From assembly GCA_033182465.1 (NCBI GenBank), contig CP137324.1:682001-746000 (forward strand): a DNA stretch of 64,000 nt. Reading direction: 5' to 3'. A model generated the notes under the pieces. It did not search any database. It saw nothing but the letters and a program-made list of their open reading frames with translations, and was not told the origin of the DNA. The stretch's first letter is position 1. Each line of letters opens with the position of its first letter. The DNA comes from Sanghuangporus weigelae (lineage: Eukaryota > Basidiomycota > Agaricomycetes > Hymenochaetales > Hymenochaetaceae). Position numbers and translations under genes: made by a program. This document shows positions 23,001 through 34,345 of the stretch, in pieces.

Positions 23001-23945
23001 CAAATGGAGAATTGCATCGAGAGATAGATGGAGGATCTGCGTTACAGATAGAGAACAGGCAGGCTCGGTTTCAGTCACAGTATACCGCAGCATTAAAGTC
23101 ACTGCACTCCTGTCATGCATTGTCCATCTATTTTATTCGTAGCGTCCTTGCGCCCCATGTGTCGATAAGACTAGTCGGGCTGCGATTCCGAGATGCACAG
23201 GAGTGGAAGACTTCGGATAAGCAAGGGCTGCGAAGAGAGCGATACATTCCAGATTCCAGAATTCTTGGCTAGACAAGAAAAAGGGGCTCATGAGTAACTG
23301 TGTAAGGTTGCCCTGAGGACCGATTATTTTTCATAGACCAGCCGCGTGAAACTGAAGGAACTTGAAGGAGAAACGGGACTTGGTTGGTGAAGAAAAAGGT
23401 CAACCAACACGTGACGGCAACACGTTATAAATCAAACTCCGATTCTCAATGATCGACATCGATAAATTATTCTCGACGAACAAGTGTAATTGGGTTTACT
23501 TTGAATCAATGGGATGAATATATATTCATTGTAGTGAAATGCAAGCACAGGCACAGGACTCATCAAGATGTGCATCCTTGCGCAAACGATCCCACCGTAG
23601 TTAATTGTTATCAGATACCGCACCCACGGAAAGTCAAAGAAAGGTACAGGTGCTTATTGTATGAACCGACTCGGAGGCAATCATTCTACGATAACACTAG
23701 AATGTATGAAATGAAATCAAGGCAGACCTTCATTGAGCATGACAGATACAGTAGATATAACGTGCTGTTCATTCTTATCAATTATAAAACGATGCAAATG
23801 CATTTCGCATGCACATTTGACAAACAGATCCTCGACTGAGAAGCAATCTTATCTTACAAAACGTGAGGTGCTTATTGAGGATTCATTGCATTCGCAAGCC
23901 CGAGGCTTGTCAATAGGCAAAATGACGAAAGAGGCAAAAAGAGGT
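20054..23945. other. 3.9 kb gene-poor region
   Basis: No coding gene with splice-consistent, recognisable product was found. The first 300 bp include CT-rich sequence typical of untranslated or promoter DNA. The minus strand of 22100-22660 is CT-rich with open frames but no conserved motif. A hexanucleotide microsatellite lies at 21450. A non-coding RNA or a long 5' leader cannot be ruled out. Confidence 0.5.
21450..21484. repeat. (GAATAT)n microsatellite
   Basis: Between five and six head-to-tail copies of GAATAT, followed by GAATTGGGGG. It lies in non-coding DNA. Confidence 0.9.
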
Positions 23946-24040
23946 CGTCACCTGTGCGATTCGAACACACGCGGGCAAAGCCCAACCGCTAGGTACACAA
24001 AAGTAGCAGGCGATCCCGTTAACCACTCCGGCAAAGTGAC
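23946..24040 (-). tRNA. tRNA-Ser(GCU) with 13-nt intron
   Basis: Read on the minus strand, the 7-bp acceptor stem GTCACTT pairs with AGGTGAC, with discriminator G. The D stem is CCG/CGG around GAGTGGTTAA. The anticodon stem ATCGC pairs with GCGGT (one T-G wobble) only if 13 nt (CTTTTGTGTACCT) are removed after CTGCTA, giving loop CTGCTAA and anticodon GCU. A long variable arm GGGC-TTT-GCCC identifies class II, as in serine tRNAs. The T arm is GTGTG-TTCGAAT-CGCAC. The intron sits after position 37, the canonical nuclear tRNA intron site. No CCA is encoded. The A-box and B-box (GTTCGAATC) promoters are internal. Confidence 0.9.
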
Positions 24041-24107
24041 ATACCTAGTAATAAACGAACATATTCTCCATATCATGCGATGACAGAAGGCCGAGTTTCT
24101 TTCATTA

Positions 24108-25179
24108 TAGCTAGTTGCAAAATTGTTGGCAATCACGTGATGTCACCACTTTTCTGCCATGAGAACCTCAAAACACAGATAAAATCATATCTCACCCAAA
24201 TCTCAACGGTTTCACATCATCTAAGTTGCTAAATTCATCTTTTCGAAAGGGCTTTCGCTTAGGAAAAACGATCGAGAAAATAGAGCAAAAAAGGACCCCA
24301 AATATCGTTTTTTGCCTCTTCCTTGCATGTGCATTTTTTTCTGTGATCCCTGCTGGTCCAGCACCTCCCCAAAGCTATCCAGAATGATAATATGATTATA
24401 AAATGAATTTACAGACTGAGTTTGAGTTGAATTGTGTACCAGAATGTGCTGCTTTGAGGCATGCCTGAATTACTCAAAACTCATCATTTCCCCCTAGCCT
24501 CCCAGGCTCCAGGAAAAATTCTTACAGGCCAGATTCATGCATGTAAATTCATTTTAGGTGTAATAGACTAGGTTTGTGCACTAGCTAGGGCCTCAGCATC
24601 CACTGGTGAGCTGGGCTGAACAAGTGTTTCTAGTTGTATGCACTATTCTAGACAGCATCTCCCCAGCTCACCAGTGGATGCTGAGGCCCTAGCTAGTGCA
24701 CAAACCTAGTCTATTACACCTAAAATGAATTTACATGCATGAATCTGGCCTGTAAGAATTTTTCCTGGAGCCTGGGAGGCTAGGGGGAAATGATGAGTTT
24801 TGAGTGATTCAGGCATGCCTCAAAGCAGCACATTCTGGTACACAATTCAACTCAAACTCAGTCTGTAAATTCATTTTATAATCATATTATCATTCTGGAT
24901 AGCTTTGGGGAGGTGCTGGACCAGCAGGGATCACAGAAAAAAATGCACATGCAAGGAAGAGGCAAAAAACGATATTTTCGCCATTTTGGGGTCCTTTTTT
25001 GCTCTATTTTCTCGATCGTTTTTCCTAAGCGAAAGCCCTTTCGAAAAGATGAATTTAGCAACTTAGATGATGTGAAACCGTTGAGATTTGGGTGAGATAT
25101 GATTTTATCTGTGTTTTGAGGTTCTCATGGCAGAAAAGTGGTGAAATCACGTGATTGCCAACAATTTTGCAACTAGCTG
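24108..25179. mobile_element. Fold-back element with ~0.5-kb inverted arms
   Basis: Left arm 24108-24615 is the reverse complement of right arm 24662-25179, with a 46-bp unpaired centre. I see only a handful of mismatches and one 10-bp indel (AATGGCGAAA present only in the right arm, read in reverse). The termini are TAGCTAGTTGCAAAATTG (left) and its counterpart beginning with C (right). Both ends are flanked by TA (24106-24107 and 25180-25181), compatible with a TA target duplication as made by Tc1/mariner-type transposases. No transposase is encoded, so it is non-autonomous. Transcription would give one very long hairpin. It begins 68 bp from the tRNA-Ser gene. Confidence 0.9.
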
Positions 25180-25181
25180 TA

Positions 25182-25633
25182 ATTCGGCATTTGCCGCTCA
25201 AGCACAGGCCACTTTGCTCACATCGCGAGACGGTGAGCGCTTTGACCCAAAATTTCCTCGGCACTCAGGCTTGAACCAACGCGGCAACGAACAACACATG
25301 TTTTACTTAGACAAGCATCACCTTGAATCAACTCTTGTCGGATCTCGACGATTGAGCGGGGACGCCGCTGGCTTGTGGTCCTACCTCGTGTTCTAGCAGC
25401 TTAATTTGACACAATCAACTGCCTGTCCATTCGCCGTCGTGCGACAATTACTAGTAGGTCGCGCTCAAGAAGAACTTGCTTTTGTCCCTGTTAGACGAGG
25501 ATGGGCGTTCCTTTTCGTATTTCATCACATCGTGTCGACCTCCGCTGAATATGAGCGATGGGGGCGTTCCTCAACAACAGACTGTTCTGCTATGCAAGTA
25601 AAGCGCCCCATGTGGTTAGTATTCTGTGTGTGC
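25182..25633. other. Intergenic upstream of F-box gene 1
   Basis: No gene seen. Promoter DNA of the F-box gene, with a TATA-like motif at its right end. Confidence 0.4.
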
Positions 25634-25640
25634 TATAAAT
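25634..25640 (+). promoter_or_regulatory. Probable TATA box of F-box gene 1
   Basis: TATAAAT lies 58 bp upstream of the ATG at 25698, followed by a pyrimidine-rich tract (CTTTGCTTCTTCTGCCCCCA). Confidence 0.45.
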
Positions 25641-25697
25641 TGCTCAGAGCTTGCGAAGGCGGGTTAACTTTGCTTCTTCTGCCCCCACTCTCCACCC

Positions 25698-26957
25698 ATG
25701 GCAACTTCTTCGACTATGGTTCGCCCCGCGTCCGAACTGTTTCCAGTAGAAATCTGGCGAGAAATAATACGCTTTGCGACGACCAACGCTTCTGCTTCCT
25801 CGGCTTCTTCGTTCCCTGGACAGATTGAGAACAACACGATCACGTTCAACTGGCCTCACACGACTTCAAGTGGCGTAATAGACGACAAACCGTGCAGAAC
25901 GAAACACGCGCTTGCGCTCACTTCATACCAATTCTGGCATATAACATGCGAGTTCCTCTACGAGACTGTCCACATTCGACGCGCAGAGCACGCCCGTGAA
26001 ATTGCTGGAAGCCCTTCCTTGCGGGACGCTGTATCCAAATGGATGAGGAATCTCGTACTTGCCCCCGAGTTCGATCTTCGCATGTACCATGCCGAGTTCA
26101 GTCCGTTGGCTAAGCAGTTTGGAGAGGATGTGCAGGTCGTGCTCGGATGCTGCTCCAAATTGAAATCGCTTGTCATACGCGCTGATGCCGTTTCCAAGCG
26201 GCTTGCTATGTACGAACTTTGGATGAAAATTTGCCGCGCGGTGCCATTAGGAGTGCAACATCTGGATATAGATGATGATATCCATGCACCATCGCTATGG
26301 GAGCCGCGGCACCTGGCCGAGACGAGGCACGATGCATATTTACGCTCCTTGCGGCTTACGGCCGTCCAAAACAGCTGCGAATACGACCTGCCTAGCTTAA
26401 CTCATCTTGCGCTGTACAGCTGGCCAATCGCAAGGAAGTGGACGATGGCGAATCTCACCCACCTCTATATCACATATTTCCCTAACCTACCACGCACGAA
26501 TACTTTCTGGATGTCTCCAAAGCCTGCCCTGGAGCTATTACATTTCGGATATGGGACGGATTTGAGCGTTTTCCCAGACCTCGCGCGATTACTGAACTGT
26601 ACCACTCCCAATCTTAACTCACTTGAGTATTATTACTATGGAGACTCCGAGATGACGTGGGACCCCAATGCATTACCGGCATCTTTGAAGCGTGTTGCAA
26701 TCAAGACCTTTCACCACTGGCCTACCGGTTACAAGCGCGGTCGGCTCGAGATAGACTTGGCGGAAAGTAGCGAGGAGTTTTCACTACAACTAGCCATAGC
26801 AGAGCGGTGGACCACATTCTCCAGACACCTCGCCTCTTTCACGGTACAGCCAACTATTCTTGTCCCGACAGGAACTTTGATCGAACGCCTCAAGATAGCT
26901 ATTAGGCCTATTTTCGAGGAGTGCGGTACGCAGGCTTGTTTCGCAGAATCCTCCTGA
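25698..26957 (+). CDS. F-box-like protein, paralogue 1
   Basis: Intronless, 419 residues. Near the N-terminus ELFPVEIWREIIRFAT fits the degenerate F-box found in large agaricomycete F-box families (L-P-x-E-[LI]-W-x-x-I). After a variable insert, the segment ALTSYQFWHITCEFLYETVHI matches the usual second half of these fungal F-box N-termini. The rest is leucine-rich-repeat-like: LPSLTHLALYSWPIARKW, NLTHLYITYFPNL, LELLHFGYGTDL, TPNLNSLEYYYYGD. F-box proteins recruit substrates to SCF ubiquitin ligases through Skp1, and the repeats would be the substrate side; the target is unknown. The neighbour 257 bp downstream is a paralogue in the same orientation. Starts at the first ATG of the frame, 58 bp after a TATA-like box. 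Confidence 0.8.
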   Translation: MATSSTMVRPASELFPVEIWREIIRFATTNASASSASSFPGQIENNTITFNWPHTTSSGVIDDKPCRTKHALALTSYQFWHITCEFLYETVHIRRAEHAREIAGSPSLRDAVSKWMRNLVLAPEFDLRMYHAEFSPLAKQFGEDVQVVLGCCSKLKSLVIRADAVSKRLAMYELWMKICRAVPLGVQHLDIDDDIHAPSLWEPRHLAETRHDAYLRSLRLTAVQNSCEYDLPSLTHLALYSWPIARKWTMANLTHLYITYFPNLPRTNTFWMSPKPALELLHFGYGTDLSVFPDLARLLNCTTPNLNSLEYYYYGDSEMTWDPNALPASLKRVAIKTFHHWPTGYKRGRLEIDLAESSEEFSLQLAIAERWTTFSRHLASFTVQPTILVPTGTLIERLKIAIRPIFEECGTQACFAESS

Positions 26958-27214
26958 TCAGCTTCGTTTGCTTTATCTAGTCATACTCTACTCCTCTCGT
27001 AAGTGTAAATCTCGCATAGATCATAATCCCACTTGGACGTAGACATCCACAAGTCCCGTTTCTGGCTACATTGCATCACTTTATTTATGCTATGTTTCAA
27101 TAGATCTCTTTTGAGTATCATTGCGAATATTGCACATCCCAAGTAGTGACTTTACAGTAAAGTCGGACGCCACATATCAGCGTTTTCAGGCTCTCCTGCT
27201 TGTCCATCTTCCTA

Positions 27215-28480
27215 ATGAGCGCCTCCATCAAAGTCCTGCCTGCGCTTCCAAATGAACTGTGGACATGTATCTTCCGCTGGGCCACGATTGAATCTGCCTG
27301 CCCGCTTTCTCAAAGAAATTCTATCTCGTTTGGTTGGCCATATAATCCTGCTTTTGATGCTGCATTTTTTCTCTCACTCGCCACAAAACGAAATTTACAG
27401 CTCGTCTCTCGTCTATTCTTTGAACTGACTTCGCTGTTCCGATACGAGACCCTGTACTTTAAAGAAGCAGAGCAAGCTGTCAAATTGGCTGAACAATGTA
27501 GGACAAATCTCTGGCTAGTCGACCGCCTGCATTCTTCGACAAGGAGTCTATGCGTTGTCCCCGTATTCACCATCATCACAACGGAGCGAGATGTCGAGGA
27601 CATCGACACGTTTCTACAGTCACTCCTCCTGGTCACTCAGACGTGCGCGCAACTGCGGGATGTGCTGATTGAAGCCGACACTCTCACTCTTTTCCACGAA
27701 CCAACATATCAGCGTTGGGTTCAAATCCTCAGCGTGTTACCGTCTGGACTGCATCACCTTGCTGCTGAGAACTTCCTGTTAGGCCCCGTATCCTGGAACC
27801 CACCATTGTTCAATGGGAGGAATATGAGCTCGGAGTTACGAACTTTGCGTTTGGATGCGGAACATTCACCATTCGAACATTACTTTCCGTGCCTAACGCA
27901 CTTGTGGATTTTCTCCTGGCCGACGGCAAGCAAGTGGGATATGCCATCTCTGGAATGTTTGTATATCGACTATTTCCCTGGCAATGATTCCACATCTAGT
28001 TTCTGGACAAAGGAGAGACCGTATTTGAAGCTTCTTCATTTTGGTGGAGATACCGACTTTGGACTCTACTTTCCTGATCTTCCTCGACGACTGCGAGACT
28101 ATGCACCAAATCTCAAAGAGGTTGAGTATCACTGTTCAGGGGACCTTGACATCCTCTGGGACCCTGCGCAGTTGTCACGAACTGTTGAGCGTGTAACAGT
28201 TGAACTAGAAGACGCTGAAAGTCATGCCTCGACCGTCGCACTTAAATCTGAGGACATCCTGCTACAGTACACCTCTGCTGGGTTTGGTATCTTACTCGAG
28301 TTGCTCACGGATCTCTGTCCATCGGGCTCCGACAGATGGCTTAGAATTGAGCGCCATTTGGAGAAATACAGCTCTCATCCTGCGAAAGTCTTCGTGCTCC
28401 TCCCAAAGCGTGCAGCTTCTTTGCTTCGGCTCGATGATCCTCCACCTCTTATCACGTCGTCTCGGGTATCAACGATATAG
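27215..28480 (+). CDS. F-box-like protein, paralogue 2
   Basis: Intronless, 421 residues from the first ATG (MSASIKVLPALPNELW). The F-box-like motif LPALPNELWTCIFRWAT is clearer here than in paralogue 1. Alignment by eye over the full length shows conserved order: ISFGWPY versus ITFNWPH, FRYETLYFKEAEQ versus LYETVHIRRAEH, CLTHLWIFSWPTASKWDM versus SLTHLALYSWPIARKWTM, LKLLHFGGDTDFG versus LELLHFGYGTDL, and WDPAQL versus WDPNAL. The LRR-like C-terminal half is better conserved than the segment between the F-box and the repeats. The two arose by tandem duplication long ago, as identity is low to moderate. A substrate-adaptor role in an SCF ligase is inferred from the family. Confidence 0.8.
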   Translation: MSASIKVLPALPNELWTCIFRWATIESACPLSQRNSISFGWPYNPAFDAAFFLSLATKRNLQLVSRLFFELTSLFRYETLYFKEAEQAVKLAEQCRTNLWLVDRLHSSTRSLCVVPVFTIITTERDVEDIDTFLQSLLLVTQTCAQLRDVLIEADTLTLFHEPTYQRWVQILSVLPSGLHHLAAENFLLGPVSWNPPLFNGRNMSSELRTLRLDAEHSPFEHYFPCLTHLWIFSWPTASKWDMPSLECLYIDYFPGNDSTSSFWTKERPYLKLLHFGGDTDFGLYFPDLPRRLRDYAPNLKEVEYHCSGDLDILWDPAQLSRTVERVTVELEDAESHASTVALKSEDILLQYTSAGFGILLELLTDLCPSGSDRWLRIERHLEKYSSHPAKVFVLLPKRAASLLRLDDPPPLITSSRVSTI

Positions 28481-28873
28481 GTTGGCTCACGAGTTTTGGT
28501 CCTCATCACTTAGCAATTCATGGACCACTTGTTCCTCACTTATAGACTGTTAGTATAATTCCGTCATAAATCTGCAATACACTAATGATTGCGGTAATAA
28601 CAACAGGGCAATGTGGCATACGATCGAGCCGTCGCTCGCACGCCCCGTCTCATAAATTTCAGTCGGCAATCTTTACCACCAAATTTCGATGAGAAAAACA
28701 AATGAATAATTTATTTCTGTCATCATGAATGCATTCGCCTGGATCGTAAAATCTTCTGGAGCACAACAAAAAACACTATAATTGCGCCATAGAAGGGCAA
28801 GGAAGGAACACGGTCGTCTTGTGATCAATCCCTCATACCGAGACGGTTCTCAAGTCGACCCATTGCATGCACT
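28481..28873. other. Intergenic between convergent genes
   Basis: 393 bp with the 3' flanks of F-box gene 2 and VMA2. No gene or structured element seen. Confidence 0.5.
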
Positions 28874-30862
<1,989 letters not shown>

Positions 30863-30996
30863 CCTCAGTCGTACAATAACAACGTAAAGACGGATTGGTT
30901 GTTTGCTGCATGTTTGGAGGTGTGCTTTCGTAAGCGATCAACCGATCACTGTTATGTAATTGTGGATCGATCAGGTCCCCGCATCATCACTCTACC

Positions 30997-32859
30997 ATGC
31001 CGGCCGTGACGAAGTATCTCCCTGACGCGACAGAAGTCGTGAGAGATAATCTCCTGACCGAGGGATCTCTGGCTGCGTTGTACGACTTAACATGGAACAA
31101 ACAACAGTCGGATCTCGTATTCGTCCCACACAATGTTGTCCGCGATGAACCGAAGGAATCCAGAGCGAAAGTAGAGGTCGGAGACCGCGTCACCGCGTTA
31201 ACATGGTCTGTTGGAGGGAGACGCCCGTCAATGTTGAATAATTTTTTCAAACTTAGGGGAGTTCTTATCCGGGACGAATATCATTACATTATGCATTGCA
31301 TTTGGGATATAATCGGCGAATACGGTGGCTCATCAAGTGGCTACCGACCGCTGCCAAACATAGAGAGGATCGGTGTGGAAGACCCCCCATACAATCCATT
31401 CGTGGGTCTGAACGTCGAATGGTCGGAGGAAAAGGAGATCCCTGGCGTCGTTGTCTCCGGTACTTCAGGAATAGGCGAGAGAAATGCTTCACTTTCTTGC
31501 GCATTTACTTGACTCGTCGTACGTCAGGGAAAAGTTTGTTCCTGATTGTCGTGCTCGCGCTGCGCCTTCTCGCGGGACAGACGACTGTCTATCAGTTTAG
31601 AAAGGACGAGTTCATTCTTTTTCACGCAGATGGAGTGTATCATTCGGAAAAGATGAAGAATGATCTCCTTTTCTTACCCCAACACACATGGTTCCTTGTG
31701 GACGGCAACGAGGAAAATGCCGTGCCGCCTCTATCGTTCCTCAAGGCGTGCAGCTCGTCTAGCCGAAAGCTTATCATGGCGGCATCGCCGCGCAGGGACC
31801 GCTTCGAATTCACTACTAAAGAAATGGGCTTCCGCACTGTATGGATGAACCCGTTTTCGCTTGAAGAATATGTCGCAGCGTGAGAAGTTCGTCACAGTCA
31901 TCAGAGAACCAAGTTGAAACAGAGATGTTTGATATAGGCGAGGGCTGCAAGCGCCTAAGACATTACCACGAGAACGGGATCTGGAAACGTTTTTTCGACT
32001 GTATGGCCCGAGTGCTCGTGCCGCATATGAGAATGCGGAAACGCCGGACATTTACAAACGCATGGTCGAAGGCCACATCAGAAGGGTCAGTTGGGATGGA
32101 GTCAGTCGTGCACTCGATGACTTGGCCGAGGGCTACTTCGAATCTGAATTCTCTCATCGCGTGCTTATTGCAAAGCGTCTGCACGACCAGCCGCTCGAAT
32201 TTTATGTTGAATTTGCATCGAGAATCATCGCGGAACTGGTGCTCGAAACCTTCATGCGCCGGGAGACAGAGTACGGTAACAAGCTTTATCGCCTATTCTT
32301 GAAGGCACCTAAGGCTAGGGCATCTGCTGGTAACTTATTGGAGGCATTATCTTTAAATATGTTCACTCTCGGCGGACAATGGCAAATGCGTCGTATGAAG
32401 AAAAATGCGAAGCGTCGGCGGGATCAAGATAACCAGCATTGGGTCATCGATGAAACTTCACCTGCGTTCACTCGACTTATTGGACACGAGGGCCGGGCGG
32501 TGGAGATATTGCCAGGCGAGCAGTCTACGGAGTCGCGCGTCTTTTCGAGCGTGAGGCGAGTCGAATACGGACGGAGCCCCTCTCCTCCTGCGCAAGACCG
32601 AGCGGGGTTCTACATTCCGGATGCGGATAATCAGGAATCATTTGACGCATGGATATATGAGCCGTCTACCAACCACACGGTGATTCTACAATGCACCGTC
32701 AAGGTGTCTACTTATGATATCAAGACAAAGGGATTAAAGTGGTTAAACAAACATACTGTCGACGTTATAGTCGTGTGTGATGAAAAGGGTGGAACGGATA
32801 TAAATACGCCCTTTGACGACGCCGACTTGATTAGGGATGTGTACCGCTTGGTGTACTGA
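30997..32859 (+). CDS. Crinkler/RHS-like P-loop NTPase with nuclease-like C-terminus
   Basis: Three exons (30997-31474, 31528-31879, 31938-32859), 583 residues. Residues ~150-161 contain a Walker A loop VSGTSGIGKS, created exactly at the first splice junction, followed by LFLIVVLALRLLAGQTTVYQ, the usual helix and strand of Crinkler/retrotransposon-hot-spot NTPases. WFLVDGNEE is a possible Walker B. FFRLYGPSARAAY is a family landmark. Near the C-terminus DAWIYEPSTNHTVILQCTVK with the following KTKGLKWL resembles the PD-(D/E)xK-like nuclease fold of these proteins. There is no secretion signal or ubiquitin-like header. In the family, roles in inter-organism or inter-element conflict are proposed; whether this copy is active is unknown. 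The first intron requires a GC donor (ATAG|GCGAGA). Confidence 0.75.
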
Positions 32860-33188
32860 AGTATGTTTCTCATATCTTCGTCTTCGACTGGAATGTAATT
32901 TTTCTACGATAACGCAAGTTTGCAATGCATGTCGTTTTAGATAAATTAGGAAACATCTTGCTTATTCTCAAATTAAGAAACCAAAATGGTCGTCATTTGT
33001 AAGCGATCTATGTCGATCGATGACTGCACGTCATGGATTGCCTACGGGTATGCAGACGAGGCTCGCAGAAGTGTGCCCAAAGTGGAGATTGCGGATCTTA
33101 CTGGTGACTGACATTCCTTACCACCACCTTCTAAAGTCAATATTAATGTTACATGCGAATGAGAGGAGTCGAAGACTCTCAGAATATT
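32860..33188. other. 3' flank of Crinkler/RHS-like gene
   Basis: AT-rich, no gene seen. Ends where an inverted-repeat element begins. Confidence 0.4.
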
Positions 33189-33692
33189 AGAGCCTGTTCG
33201 GCTGCAGCGTGATGTGAGATCGTGATTTCCCTCAATCGCAACATGCAAGTGTGCAAGTTGAGGCAAGTTGAGTACCTCAACCGTGGGAATGGTTTTGCAC
33301 TCCCCATCTCGCGGCTGGTCCCAAACCCTCACTTTTGCTGAGAGCCCATAGCACCACATTGCAGGCATGTAAAAATTCAATTTCAACTGGGGAGCAGTGC
33401 GCCCGTATGGATAGATTATTTTTGTGATTTTTAATTAATTTTTTTGTGGTTGAGTTGTCGTGTATGGATGAGATAGTGGCAGATGATGTGAGATACCGCT
33501 ATCTGAAATCCAGGTCTGAGCTGTTTTTGAGATAGAGGTCAATTTGGCAGGGAAGTGATGTGAGAACGTGATTTCTGAAAGTGCACCGAACGCTCACCTC
33601 AACTTCAGATCACACCTCTACATCATCTCAAATCACGCGGCATTTTTTGGCAGGGAATATCTCAGATCACGCTGCAGCCGAACAGGCCCTTA
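33189..33692. mobile_element. MITE-like element with ~25-bp terminal inverted repeats
   Basis: The left end reads AGAGCCTGTTCGGCTGCAGC and the right end, reversed, reads GGGCCTGTTCGGCTGCAGCG. The match continues into CGTGATNTGAGAT. About 504 bp, AT-rich centre with repeated TGTGAGAT-type words, no ORF. GGGCCTGTTCGG-like ends are typical of hAT-type non-autonomous elements, but I see no convincing 8-bp target duplication, so it is old or the edges are slightly off. Confidence 0.65.
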
Positions 33693-33706
33693 ATGGATAT
33701 ATCCTA

Positions 33707-34343
33707 AGGTAGGCGAAAGTTAAACTCGACAGGGTGTGACGCGACACGTGCCTAACCCCAACCACCTTCTCAGCTCACACATTGATGCATAAATTCCGAC
33801 AACACACAACCTCAAAATCATATTTGGTCACCATTAGATTGTAGGGAATGTAGATAGCTACAGATTGTTGATCTTATTTCTCAAAAATATGAAAATTTGA
33901 GGGCAGAATTTCAGAAAAAAGTTTTTTGTATAAAATGCTTTAGAAGTCATTTCTCTGCATTTTGGCGAAGTTTGTAAAACTTACCCTCCAATTTTGGCCA
34001 GGGTCCATATTACTAAGAACTCTATATATAGACATTACTAAGCATTACTAACTCGGCTATTTTACTAAGCATTATTAATCAGCTTGTCTACTAAAAGATC
34101 TTGTCACTAATGATACTCAAGCATGGATGTCACTATGTTCAGAGAGCCTTGGGTGCAAGAGCTCTTGCTGAAATGTCTTCTGGGGCTGAGCTATCTGTGT
34201 GCTCCACACTTCAACAACATCAATTTTTTTTTTCCAGCCTCGAGATTTGGCCATCAGGGTCCTTCCAAATGAGGAAACACTAATTAAAGTTTATGGCTGT
34301 GACCGTGACGTCACACCCTGTCGAGTTTAACTTTCGCCTACCT
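33707..34343. mobile_element. MITE with 35-bp perfect TIRs and TA flanks
   Basis: The left end AGGTAGGCGAAAGTTAAACT and the right end in reverse complement are the same for the first 35 bp (through GACAGGGTGTGACG). Both sides are flanked by TA (33705-33706 and 34344-34345), which fits insertion by a Tc1/mariner-type transposase. The 637-bp body is AT-rich with short direct repeats of TACTAAGCATTA near 34050 and no coding capacity. It is only 14 bp from the preceding element. Confidence 0.88.
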
Positions 34344-34345
34344 TA

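Noticed and set aside
23948-24136. Open frames overlapping the tRNA
   Set aside because: They are read-through of the tRNA gene and its flank.
24913-25396. Open frames in and beyond the right arm of the fold-back element
   Set aside because: The arm is an inverted copy of the left arm and the frames are not kept between the arms; not coding.
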